Positions 46,901 to 59,130 of a stretch of DNA of 64,000 nucleotides are shown here, piece by piece (the stretch's first letter is position 1; each line of letters begins with the position of its first letter). The stretch is taken from the NCBI GenBank assembly GCA_964036665.1, contig OZ038531.1, positions 18,104,168-18,168,167 of the forward strand, read 5' to 3'. Both the position numbers and the translations under genes were made by a program. The notes beneath the pieces were generated by a model, which was not told the DNA's origin, made no database searches, and worked only from the letters and a program-made list of their open reading frames with translations. This stretch comes from Gordius sp. MW1 (Eukaryota > Nematomorpha > Gordioida > Gordea > Gordiidae).

Positions 46901-49900
46901 CAGGGCTATTTCGGAGGTTGGAGTTATACCTATAGCGACTACCAAATCGTCTGCTTCGATCTAAACAATCAAACCAAAATAGCTTAATATATATTTAATT
47001 GTAAAAATATAATGATTAAATAAACTAATTTTTTAGAGGATTTAAAGTTTTTATTATCATATTAAAAAATCCATCAAGAGTAATCTATTGTATTTTATTG
47101 TCCGACTTATAGGCATCGATTTTAAACATAAATTTTACATTGCTTTGCTACTTATACGCGTCTTTCCAACTTTTTTTCTTAAAAAAACTAAAACTATGGT
47201 AACAATTATTAATTAAAAAAAGTATTATTATAATTAAAAATCTTTTTCCTACTAAAATTAATACAATGTCGCAATATCCATAAATTGCCAATATGTGGTC
47301 TCGTTATAACTTTCACAGAAAATTAAACTCTCTAGAATATATTTTCTAAGATATTCAAAACGGTTCAAATCTAAACAAATTTTTTCACGAATTTATAAAT
47401 TTTTAACAAAAATAAGCAATTTATATACAAGAAAACTTATATTTAGGTGCATAATTGTAACATTTAATGGAAAATCAAAACATTTCACGACTAAGTTCAT
47501 AATAACAAATTTTTATAACTTCTTTTGTTAAATATAAGGCAAAATTTTTAAGGGTAAAACTGACTTGAGATCCGTTGGAAGTGTTGATGACAATTTTGGG
47601 TCTATCCGTTCTTTTATCTTTAGCCAAAAGTGTTAAACTAGTGATAGTTGTATTAGGCAACACTTCAACCCCATCTATATAAAAACAAAAAAAATTAAAA
47701 AATATTTCAGTGTGCTTTCTACTGATAACGAAAATCGGCTAAGGTGGTATGGGTATAAACTAGGGTGGTAAAAACGGCTGGGGTTTGTTTAGTCGACTTT
47801 TAGTAGTCAAACCTTTCGTCTATTTATGCGACTAAGAAAAACAAACCAAAAAATCTTTGGTTTCTGATGTTTAGTCGACTAAAACTAAAGGCCGCCCAAA
47901 CAAAACCCAGCCGTTTTTACAACACTAGTATAAACTAAGAAGGGTGACTAATGATGTAAGTCTCGAAAAGTAGTGGACATTGAGGTACCGGGGAAGAGAG
48001 GAAGAGGACGACCTCGTATCGAGTGTAGAGGACAAGTGGACAAAGTTATGAAAACTGAGAAGATTAATCAAGACACGGCACTCACCCGATCAAGATGGAA
48101 GAAACCCTTCAAAACAAACCCCACGACTGTGGGACCAAATACTTAGCAAGAAAGAAGAAGAAGTGTCCATTAACTCAAGTAAAAAATATGGCTTCAAAGG
48201 GGTGATAATATCACATTTTTATTTTAACAAAAGATTCAAAGGCAAGTAAAAATATCCTTTGATACCCTTTACAATAAAGGATAAAAAATGGAGTTGAGCT
48301 ATGTAGGAGCACAAGCCATGGGACAAGTAGTTGAAATTCCTCCCCCCACATTAATAATTCTTCATGATATTTATAAGCGTAGCCAGGGGGTGGTAGGAAG
48401 GGGCGGCTGCCTCCCCCCCCCCCCCGCTAAATGCTGAACTCGTAAAAATCAATATACTTGTGGCTTAAACTTCAACAAATTAATATTGTGCCCCTCCCTA
48501 AAGCATTATTACCCCTCCAATCCTGGCTATGCCCATGATGATATTAGGGTTAAATAGCAAAATTAATCATTTTATAACTTAAACTTTTTGACTACTCTTA
48601 TCCAAATCTTAGCTAAGCCCATGATAGCGTAAAAGTGAACATTCTTAATTTATACGAAAAAAGAATACAGAGTATTGATCAAAACTGGCAAAATCTAGCT
48701 ACATATAAGCGGATTGGTGCTGATTAGCTCTTGTACACACATTTTAAATTAATTCCATTAAAAATTCTTTACATAAATTGCCATAAAAATGAATGAAATT
48801 ATTTTAAAACAATTCAAACGTTCATCTTCGAATGTAAAAGTTTCAAAAAGTCAAAATTTGTTGCAAATTTCCGATAGGATAGACACAATTAATATATGGA
48901 AAAAGCCTAAAAAAAATTGATTAAAAAATAATAATAAATTCAAAGTAGATAGTTAAAAGTCATATTAAAACGCAAAAAGTATAAATATCATATTAAAAAC
49001 CTACCTTGGGTTAGCAAGAGGGTTGCCCATTTTGACAAATAGCTTGGGAGTATTTTAGGTAAAACGCCCGGTTCTTTAATCACTTGCGTCACCTTCACTT
49101 TTTCTTTTGGGTCTATTCCAACACAAATAAATAAAAAAAATATAATAAAAATACCTAATAAAACAAACATAGCCCACAGTAAGTTTAGTGAAAACGGGAT
49201 ATTATTAATATAAGACAAAAAATAATTTGATCAGGCAAAAACAGTCGGTAAAAATGATGGAAAAAACAATTTAATTTATATTTTGAGGTTATGGACAGGG
49301 TTATTAATAGATTTTAAATCTAAAACAAATCTGACTCGAACCGTTTTCTTGCCTAAGTTTTTTTTATATTATTCTTCCCCAAAAAAACAATAAATTGCGG
49401 TTGTCTAAATTATGGGCGTATTGGTGTAAAAACGGCTGGCTTTTGTTTGGTCGAGTCGACTGAACATAAACGGGCCAAAGTTGTTTTCGTCGACCTCTAA
49501 GCTTAGTCGAAATTTGAAAAACAGGCCCTAGTTGACCGTAAGTCTTAGTTAAACCAAAGATCGACCAAAAACACTATTATGATAGTTTAAAAAAGGTCAA
49601 AATAACAAATTAAAAAGATGTAGGTATAGTAAGATCTTTTGACTGATTAATGTAACACAAGCAAGATCTTTTAAAGAATTCAAAACAAATTTCATCATAA
49701 AATCAAGGCAAATATTTCCTAAAAGACGACTTAGAACAAAAAATTTTAAATTATTTATTAAATACAGCCTCCCTCCAAGAGAATAGCTCAATAATTTTAT
49801 ACTCGTCCTAGTTGTAGCAACAAATTTCTTTACTTGAGACTTATCTGATTTCCCAAATAAATTTTTTGTTAATAAAAGATAATTTATTGATATTTATCTG

Positions 49901-52900
49901 ATTATAATACAATTAGTTTAAAATACTACAATTATAAATTCAACTCCATCACAGCAATCATTCATAAACCCTCAAAAAATTTCTTTAAAAAGAAGATTAT
50001 ACTATTGAGATTGTAAATTTAATACAATTTTGTTCCACAAGTCCAATTTTATTTTAACTAAAAATTTGCCATTTTGATAAAAATATAAATGACAGGGGGG
50101 AAGGGGCTGGAGGTTAAAAGCTATATTATGTATGTTGTATAAAGATATTTTTATATAGAGTTGGGTCAATTTAAATCATATTTATTAATGTATAGTTGGC
50201 TTAATTTTGATTGGGTTTGGGCTCGGGCCTCGGGTCGGGCTGCCCCATAAGGCCCGACCTGAGCCCCGAAACTCTCTTAAGCTCGGCCGGGCTTGGGCGG
50301 GCCGTGCAGGGCTCTACATCTCTACAAAGCCTTATTAATTCATGCTCTTTTTCTTTTTGTCCTTATAAATTTTACAAGTAAACACCTTACAAATAACCCT
50401 ATTTCTTGAAATAAAATCATTAATTAATATTGAAAGCTAACTGATTCTATAAATATTTTGTTTTTATAAATATTACATTTGTGGGCAATACCACAAGAAC
50501 CCTTTTTCTTGAAATAAAATCATTAATTAATATTGAAAGCTAACTGATTCTATAAATATTTTGTTTTTATAAATATTACATTTGTGGGCAATACCACAAG
50601 CTAACTCCGTGCCTAGAAAGCCTCCACCTATTATGGCCAAGGATTTGGGTTGTTTAACTTTTGCATCAACTTGGTCGAGCTTTTGAGTTAAATCCTTGAA
50701 ATCTTGTATCTAAAATATCGTTGAAGGTTAAACATTAATAACTTATAAATAAATAAAATATCAATTATAGTATTTTAGAGAAGCAAATATCAAAAAAAGA
50801 TAAAACATAAAACACATATGCAATCGCTCTAAAAATGTATGAAATGATAAGAAATGTTCCTCAATTTATATATAGCCATGGGCGTAGCCAGGGGGTAGCA
50901 GGGAGGGGCGACTGCCCCCCTTAAAAATCCAAAAAATCTTAAAAATTTCGTATAATCATGGTTAAACTTTTAAAAATTCATTATTGCACCCCCCCCCCCC
51001 CTTTAAATCCAATCCTAACTACGCTCATGTATATAGCAGACAAATTTATACCAAGAGTGTTCTTTAAATGGAAAAAAACTAAAGTAAAGTAACTATAAAA
51101 TCTTAGCTAAAAAAAGCAAAAATCTTCCTAGCCAGTTGAGCTAAATAATGGATTAGAGTGATTGAAAACTTGGGAAATAGTTTAGAAAATGGCAAATTTA
51201 TTTAAATTTTGATTCTAAATCCATTAACTATTTTTGTTCAAAGTAGAAAATATAAACACAAATACAATTTAGATTAATTTAATATATTTTAGCATTGATT
51301 TATGTTCAACTTTCATTATTACCCATGAATTTTGTTTTTTATAAAATAAAATATTAAATAAATCATATCCAAATGAAAAAATATTGAATTCCAAGAAATA
51401 AAAGTTACGTTGCGGAAATATGAGATTCGCTCTTTTAAGATTGATTCTGGAAGATCTTTTTTAATGTCGTCCGATAATTGAATGGGATGCCCACCTTTAT
51501 AATTATAAAATAAAATTAATCACATTTTAGAAGTTTTAAAAAAGCCATTTAAAGCTTTTTATTAACTAGTATTAGAAATAACTATAACAGCAATAAATTC
51601 ATTTATTGGCCACATTTGAGGCTTTATTAATTGAAATTTAACTATAAATTTTGAGTGTTTCACATCTATATTGCAAATTTTAAGGTGAATATTTATAAAA
51701 ATCAATATTTTCTTTAATTATAACTTTCAATAATGTTGTAACTAAAGTGCATTATTGGAATTACAACATCTCATAGAAACTTAATCAAAATAAAGCCTGG
51801 TATTTTATAAATCATTTACTATTATTGACCAGTACTAATACTTATTAATAAAAATGAATAACCTTTTAAATGCCGCGTAGCTAACTAATTTCAAATGTAA
51901 ATGTATCAGATAAAATTAATACGTTTGAATAAACAAAAATTAATTTAACCATATTTCAAGTCATTTATAGATAATTAAATGAAGTTTTGAGTCTTACTAA
52001 ATTTTGCTTAATTTAAAAAACTTAAAATATAAAGAAATATTTCAAAAACGAGGGATTCGGTTAAATTAGTTGAATTGACCTGTAGCTACGAGGCACTTTT
52101 CAAATGCAATTTCCTGACCATCTTGCAATATAACCTTTGACTTTTGGGTATTAATTTTGGCAGCCTTTAAAAATAAAATTTAAACATAAGGATAATGTTT
52201 TAAAGTACAATTTGATTCATGTTTTCTCCTATTTAGACAAACGACATTCAATATAACAAATACCTATAATTTCTTAACTAAACGAGAAAAGAAAATAATT
52301 TTAGTAGCCATTTGCGATTTTATATATTTTTTTGACATAGATGACCAGTAAAAAAGGGCAAGCTTTAACTATTTTTTTAACAATATCATAAAAGCTCAAT
52401 TAATTCCAAAAGAAATTTAAAGCACAAATGAAAAAGTATTTGTTAATACTTAGTTATTTATTGCAAATTTTTAAAGAATTATATATTTCAGGGTAATTAA
52501 TTTTATTATCATCTTTCATATAATGAACAGGTCAATTAGAATATTATTTCCATATTACTAAGCTAATGTTTATAAAATCTTGAAAAGTTTAACAAAAAAT
52601 TTGGGAGGGGATTATATAAGAATAAAAAATGAAAATAATAATTGAATGAGAGGCATGTATTAACCTTGTGTCCTTTTAATATGTATATACCACCTCTCAG
52701 ATCTGTTTCCATATTTTCTATGGAACTAAAATAGGAAGCATCCTCAAAGTAAACACTGTGAATTGGTAAAAATAAATTCAAATATATAAAATTAATTGGT
52801 ATATAAAAAGATTTATGTTTATATTTTATATGTTCATATAACTTTTCAATTAATTTTTTTGATCATTACCCTATCATTTAATGGAAAATCTAAAAAATTT

Positions 52901-54568
52901 TAAATCTTTGGTTAATTATTAACATGTTAATGATTTGATAATATAAACTTTCAAGTCAAACAATCTTTATGATTCTTTCTATATTCAATAACTATTCAAA
53001 AAAAATTAAGATTAATAGAATATCACTCAAACTTTAAAACACAAATCCAATTTGAATTATAGAAAATTTTTGGCCAAAATAAATTTGTGGAAGTTTTTAG
53101 ACTTATGAGATGGAAGGCATAACAATCTACAAATATAATCACAAAACATAATTAAAAAAAATTATAGACATGGTCAAGAAATGGATCGTGACCAGGTGGT
53201 TTGGGTTTGGGTGCAAAATAAGTGACTTTGCAGCTAGTTGAAAGGCTTAGAAATTATTAAGGAGCAGCAAAGTAATAAATTTATTAGCCTAATTTGTAAT
53301 ATAGGATGATTATATTTTTATAGATTAAGGCCACCATTTAACACAGATATTAACAGTTTTGATGAAAGTCCTGTTATTTAGTAATTCCACTTTTTCATCA
53401 AATTATTATGCAATTTATTAACATATAATATGGAAAGCAACTTAAGGACATGACGATTCCTCAAAAAAAGAGGAGAGAAAATGAAAAATATCTAAAAATA
53501 ATGGCAAACCATAAAAATAATTTGCAAAACCTTTTATTTTTGCCCTTCCAAGATTTATACAAGAGATCTTTTACCAAATTAGCATCATCTTCAAACCATA
53601 ATTCTTTTGAAAGGGGTGGCCTCATGTATGGATATTCATTTTCTTGAGTAACAATCAAAATCTGTACAAAGTTAATATTTAATTTATTTTTGGAATTTAA
53701 ATTAAAAAAGTAAAAAACCTGAGCTAGAGGATCATTTGTTCGAATAGATCTTGCAGCAGAAAAAGAAGCAGCTCCTCCACCTATTAAAAGGTATTGAGCT
53801 TGAGATGGTATATAGACAGAATTCTTTTTATTGTCAGGCAATTTTTCTTCATGAATTATTTCTGAAAAATGTAGAAAAACTAAAGATAATTGCCATTTGT
53901 TTTGACAATTTTGGTTAAGAATTTTGTTTTTAATTAACAAACATTTCCATTAATTAGTAATCAATTATAAAATTTCAAAAATGACTTAATAAATGTGGTC
54001 ATCATGTGTTTATTGCACCAAATATGCATAGTATAAAAAAAACATATTACGTGATAGTAAAGATATAAAAGCGCATGTATCATGTTTATGCAAATTAGTA
54101 ACTAGTATAATTTATAAATATGCATTATTAAGGACCTTGTTTTGTTAAGTCTTGATTAGCTGTTATTTTATCAAAGGTTTCTTGTGTATAAAGCCTTTCA
54201 TTTGTCTCTATATTTGGTGGGGGCATTTCTTGATATATTTCATGGATCTTTTTCCTCACCTTTTTACCATCAACAATTTCATCTACATACATTGTTGGAT
54301 GGAATTTCTTTTGCAGAAACTATATAATTGAAGGAATCGTACAAAACTTAACATATTTTACGTATAAAATTTGATATGATTTAGTAAACAGCAAAGCATC
54401 AAGTAATTTAATTGTTCTGCATATTAATTACATATGCATTAGTTCCATATAATAGGCAAATACCACCAACACCTAATATTATTCCAGGAATTAAACGTTT
54501 GCGAGGCACCATAATGTCAATTTTTCGCATAGCATCCTTGTAGTCTATAAACGCTACATTTCTAGTTG
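43979..54568 (-). CDS. AIFM1: Apoptosis-inducing factor 1, mitochondrial (15 exons, N-terminal exon missing)
   Basis: Exons in gene order: 54568-54432, 54319-54136, 53861-53719, 53661-53531, 52755-52665, 52164-52080, 51494-51409, 50709-50580, 49112-49005, 47674-47565, 46960-46814, 46147-46005, 45373-45274, 44725-44576, 44098-43979 (stop TAA). All junctions are GT/AG and keep frame, giving 620 codons (human AIFM1 has 613). First seen is a membrane anchor ([20 protein letters not shown]), then a spacer, the FAD-binding [40 protein letters not shown], the NAD-binding [66 protein letters not shown], and the C-terminal [20 protein letters not shown] is an NADH oxidoreductase of the intermembrane space needed for respiratory-complex assembly and, when released, for caspase-independent death. 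The mitochondrial presequence exon(s) upstream of 54568 were not found. Confidence 0.95.
44930..45235. mobile_element. Possible relic of the 10950-11390 type transposon in an AIF intron
   Basis: gaggaaggtaaagtcact and a gccattttga / caaaatggtgg pair resemble interior sequence of 10950-11390 in the opposite orientation. No target duplication could be defined. Confidence 0.35.
47725..48165 (+). mobile_element. 3' end of an RTE-like LINE in an AIF intron, split by a small transposon
   Basis: aaaatcggctaaggtggtatggg and, after the insert, taccggggaagagaggaagagg, then tgtgggaccaaatacttag correspond to 15768-15985 of the LINE remnant (RLRWYG..., RYRGREEE in translation). It lies antisense to AIF, between the exons at 49005 and 47674. 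It ends in an agaaagaagaagaag tail. Confidence 0.75.
47761..47927. mobile_element. 167-bp hAT-type MITE with 8-bp target duplication
   Basis: Ends tagggtggtaaaaacggctg and cagccgtttttacaacacta are inverted repeats. The target duplication gtataaac is exact at 47753-47760 and 47928-47935. The interior has inverted gtcgact motifs. It interrupts the LINE fragment, so it came later. Related pieces are at 16914, 31535 and 49425. Confidence 0.88.
48372..48540. mobile_element. C/G-run small element in an AIF intron
   Basis: Starts gcgtagccagggggtgg and ends tcctggctatgcccatga, with a C-run in between. Same family as 33977-34142. Confidence 0.72.
49425..49590. mobile_element. Diverged copy of the 47761-type MITE in an AIF intron
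   Basis: ggtgtaaaaacggctggctt followed by tttggtcgagtcgactg, with aaaccaaagatcgaccaaa on the right, matches the family termini. The right terminus is degraded. Confidence 0.55.
50200..50316. mobile_element. Truncated hAT-type right end (gcagggctcta) in an AIF intron
   Basis: tttgggctcgggcctcgggt through ggccgtgcagggctcta is the right end of the 34802-35499 family. No left end lies upstream. Confidence 0.6.
50403..50605. repeat. 104-bp tandem duplication copying an AIF exon end and splice donor
   Basis: ttcttgaaataaaatcatta...ggcaataccacaag occurs at 50403-50497 and again at 50507-50601, with no difference that I can see. On the gene strand each copy carries the last exon bases (CTTGTGGTATTGCCCACAAAT) and the donor gtaatatt. 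The copy at 50507-50601 is continuous with the exon; the other is a second donor 104 bp into the intron. Confidence 0.9.
50877..51030. mobile_element. C/G-run small element in an AIF intron
   Basis: catgggcgtagccaggggg at the left and tcctaactacgctcatg at the right, with gggcgactgcccccc and a C-run inside. A diverged but nearly complete copy. Confidence 0.72.
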
Positions 54569-55539
54569 CTGCAAGTGTAAAAAATAAGGTTTGTATAATT
54601 GACTAAATCAAATATGTACCTTATTTACTAAAGATTAATAATTTATAATAATGAATAAAAAAATTGCCATTTTTTAAATGATAATTTATTAAATTGAGTT
54701 ACTATGGAAACTAGCTTCAATCTTTTTTAATCCGTGTATACGTACAATCGATTTACACCCCAATAAAAAATTTTTAAATCTAAAATGCATCTTTAAAGTT
54801 TCACGTTTTTAAAGATTGCAGTCATTTAGCTGAAATACCAACTCGCCGAAAACCATCTTACCGAATTCACCCTAGACATTAACGACCATCTCCCCCTTAT
54901 CATAAAAAAGGCCCTAAATTGAATACCTTATCCATTTAATTTTAAAAAATATCCAAATTTTAACTTAACTTTAATCCGAAATTGAATAATTAATAGGCTT
55001 TTTTGTTAGGGGACATTTTTTAACCTTGGAAAGTTCAATTCGGCAATTTGGTTTTCGGATAGGCCACCAAATTAAATAACAATAAATTTAGCACATCAAA
55101 TTTTAACTCGTCGAACCGTTTATTCATTTAGCTTTTTCACAGTATGCATGAAAACATAATCCATTAAATTAAAATCGCTGCATTTTAATCTTTGAGAAAA
55201 CTATGTTACAAGCGTTTTCTAAAACCTTATATGTTGGGTCCTCAGTTCGAATGGAAGGGAGATAGGTAAACCCATATTAAATGTGGGCATGCCAATGTGT
55301 GCTAGAAATTATTAATCGAAAAGAGCGTATGATCAACGGTTTTAGATTATTGAGGAAAAGAATGTGAGCAACGGTTAAAGTTTTTGATAATATATTGATA
55401 ACCAAATGATTCATCTGTATACAACACATTAAAACAATAGCAAAATATAGAACTTAATTGATTTTCACTGAAAATAAAAGGCTAATTATATAACAAAAAC
55501 AAAATTATTGTATTAACAAGTTTTCACTTCTATCTTTTT
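54569..55539. other. Upstream of the first recognised AIF exon
   Basis: This is intron or promoter-side sequence of AIF. The acceptor ttacacttgcag at 54569-54580 shows that at least one more exon lies to the right. I could not identify a presequence exon here or further right. No other gene is seen. Confidence 0.5.
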
Positions 55540-58500
55540 TCCTTTGTTAATTTTCCCTTCAAAAATAGACATCATTATTCTGAACCGGTGAGCCATCTTC
55601 TACTTGCAATAACTCTTCCAGTGTTGACTCTTATAACACTATTAGAATTTTTCCTTCTTAACTAATCCTCCTTATCTTTTCCCCGATCAGAATTACGTAT
55701 AACTTTATCATTATCTTCATCCTTGTGAAATAACAAATCATTCTTGTCTACTAATTCTTTTCCATTCCTAACGCGTACATTTATTTAAAAAGTTTTGAAC
55801 TTGCAGTTCTATTGTGGTAAATGATTTGTGTATGTATTTTATGGTCGATAACTGTTTGGAGAATTAATACGGACCAATCCAGCTATGTTCGATTTTTTTG
55901 TCTTATTAACATCGGAGAAGACCTGTCAATGGAGCTTTGTTCATAAATTCTAGCCATCAATAGAATTTTACTCATTCACTTCTCCGTGTCCTTAATGTTC
56001 TCTTTAGCCGCCAGATAGCGAGGCAACGTTCTAATGCACCTTTCTGCACATTTAGTAGTCCTGGGATGGTCCTTTCAAAAATCCTGAAAATTATCTGATG
56101 TAAACAGAGGCCTGGTATTGCTAAATATTTAACGTGGAATATCAAATTCAGCTAACCAGCTTTTTTAAAATTAATATTTTAGATTAAGAATTTTTAAAAA
56201 TTTTCACCTCAATCTATAGGCGCCAGGATTGAACCTAAAGGGGGCAATAACGCTTTAGGGATGAGCAAAACAATAGTTATTTGAAACTTAAGAGATGATT
56301 ATATTAAATATTAAAAAATTTATCCAATAAATGGGTGGCAGACGCCCCTCTCTGCTTCCCCCTAGCTCCTCCTGCCTTAAGCTACTTTTGATACGAGTTT
56401 ATACCATAAAATAAATCTATCGGTCCAGCTTAATCTATATGTAATCGTACCGTCGGTGTGTTTGTTACGTTAAAAAATTTAAAGGAACTTTTGAACGTTT
56501 ACACGGTTGCTTGAAAAATGCCACAATTAATCGAAACCCCATTTTGATCTAGTAATGCCTAAGAAAAAACTCAGTATATTGTAGTTGTAGGATACCTTTA
56601 TACAAAGACAGCTCAAATTTTTATTAACCTAAAGCATAACTCCACTGAGTGCCTTTTCCTGCATCCAACCTTGATCCATAGAGCGTGTAGTCGTAACGGG
56701 TTTCATCGACAAGTGTTTTTCAAAACATTTAAATCATATAATTTAATTAACTTTTAGCGGGTAAATTTTTAGTTGTGATAATGCATCTGATGCTTAGTTG
56801 TTTTTCCAGGATCTTAATTATAATGATATGCAAAAAATTTCTGGGTATATCTTATTAATAGGTCGTTATTTAAGACATATCATGATTTTGGCCAAACAAC
56901 CTCCGTAGTGGCTTGCAGTCTGTACTCTGTGGTGTTTGTGGTGTTCCACACGTTTGTTAATTAGCTTGTTTATTTTTGTTTGTTTATTTCCCCCCCCCCA
57001 CCCACGCATATAATTATACGCTATTGTGCCAAATCCCTCTACGATAAAAATAGATTTTATTACCCATCTCGAGCGAGCAATTTTAATTACCATTGCGTTA
57101 TGGTTTATTATTATCTCGAAGTAAGATTGTTATTTTATTAACATGATTTAGCAAATATATTTGATTACCTCGATATCGCTCTTAGAATGATAATTGTTAT
57201 ATTTTTGGTTTAATAGTGATTTAATAAAAGAAAGAGAAATGTAGCCATACTAGAAAGTAAAATTCAATTAATATTTTTCGCGCGTTTTAAATACAATAAA
57301 TATTCCGCGAATAATAAATTAAATAGTTTGAAATCAAGGAATTCTCTTTTGTTAATTCCGTCATTTGAATCCTTTTTTGAGATTCCAAATACTCAATATT
57401 AAATTACTTACAAAAATATAGGCTTGAAAATTATTTCAACAGCAATCCTCTAGCTTTGTTCTTTAGAGAGAGTCCGGGATGAGTTAGTTTTCGGTTTCTT
57501 CAAACCATTTAAAAATTTAGGCATCAAAATTGCTCCGAATCCATCATTCGAATTATAACAAAGGATTATGGCTAGGGTATATCAATTTAATAAGGAATAA
57601 CAAGATCTTTTTTATTTAGGGTTGTCTTTACTTGATTATAAACATTCTCTATGAGTGTCCACGTTCACTTGTACTTTAAACCGTTAATTGATCTAGAGGA
57701 AAGCATCTAATATGGAGGTTGGAATAGACTTTTTATAGTCGTATATATAGATGGACATTCTTAAAAATTGGAGCCAATTGTAGGGCCCAAACATTTTCCA
57801 ATATTGGGGGGGGGGCTGTAGTTCATATTTGTAGATTCTGAATTTTAAATTTATTGATTCCTTTTAAAATCACCAGTCTATACAACGATCAGATTGCTTA
57901 AATGCTTATCATCATTTTCACTCACCACCATCACATCATACACATATACTCCAATTTTCTTGCAAAGCTCTAGTTACCCCATAGACTTCTGAGATATCAT
58001 TGGCCCTTAAGAGGAAAGGCAGCCATATAGTAACCTATATGTGCTTACATTTTAAAAAATATGATATTATTCTTTTACTCTCAGTTGCAAAGCCTTTGTT
58101 TTTCCTACTGATAATTTTTGGCACAACATTATTAAATGTAGGCAGAATGTTAGTCATCCAGATGGGTTGCCACCCTAAAATCTCCACAAATCAGAATAAC
58201 CATTACATTTTCAACGTTTACCAGCGGTGTTGCCCGCTTAATTGAGATTTAGAGGGTACACTTTTTGACACTATCAGCAGCAACAAGTCTATTTTTATAT
58301 GGAACCTTAAATGGAAAGTTTACCAGATGAGCTGTTAGAAACTTCCCAAATGCTGAAATTTGACGCTTATATGAACTGGACTATAGTTCTCTAGGTCTGT
58401 GGCAAAAAATTTCTGCAATTATTTATCAAATTGTTAACCCTCGCACTCAAGGCTTTGATCAAATTAGTACCCTTTTGTATTATAGAGAATTTGACACATT

Positions 58501-59130
58501 ATGGAATATATAACCAAAATTTTAATATACAAGGCGAACCAACTAAGGGCGCATCAGATAGTTTTGTAACTATGACCAAAAGAAACTCATTAGTGAGGCC
58601 TAGCCCCCCTTTAATTATCTTTTCTTCTTAGACATCTAATTTCAGATTCAATAAGAATAAAATTATCTGCTTGCCTTAATTTTGGCTTCCCACGTTTATC
58701 ATTGAGATCTGAGAGCCTGTGTCATATTTCACACGGAATTAAACATACCTATAATTGTTGCCCGGTCGATTTTTTATATGTTTTATGGAATGTATTGGGT
58801 CTACTTTGTTTTTATGATAGCGTGATCGACCACAGCGATAACATCTTGAATAAGTAAGGAATGGATCTTGCTGGCTATTTACAATGTATAAGTTTAGGAT
58901 TATCTATTCGTTTATTAAAATTTAAAGAGATACTTTTTCTCAGCTCTTTCCTACAACAACGCCATGTCGAACACTCGATTAGCAGGTATTTGATCTAAAT
59001 TTATCAATTATACTAGGATATTTATTTCAAATTCCAACCTCTATTTTCGGGCATTGCTCCTGCTAAAAATAGATGCTGCGTCGCTTGCCCACATCATACT
59101 TGAAATTCGCCACTTGCTATTTCCTTCAAA
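55540..59130 (-). pseudogene. Heavily decayed Ty3/gypsy element (gag end, protease, RT, integrase)
   Basis: Minus-strand pieces in pol order: VKYDTGSQISMINVGSQN (aspartic protease D-T-G-S, about 58740), ICGDFRVATHLDD (RT, about 58170), VYVYDVMVVSENDDKHLSNL (around the RT active site, Y-x-D-D lost, about 57920), IFSNTRPLFTSDNFQDF and KCAERCIRTLPRYLAA (integrase, about 56130-56010), then NVRVRNGKELVDKNDLLFHK (C-terminal tail, about 55730). Every piece is in a different frame with stops between. The style resembles K02A2.6-like elements, by memory of family motifs only. No LTRs were found. A C/G-run element (56210-56390) and a roughly 57000 C-run interrupt it. Confidence 0.6.

Noticed and set aside
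56866..57093. Minus-strand frame with a basic, hydrophobic start as the missing AIF presequence exon
   Set aside because: No donor site in a usable phase and no resemblance to AIF N-termini; it lies inside a retroelement relic.
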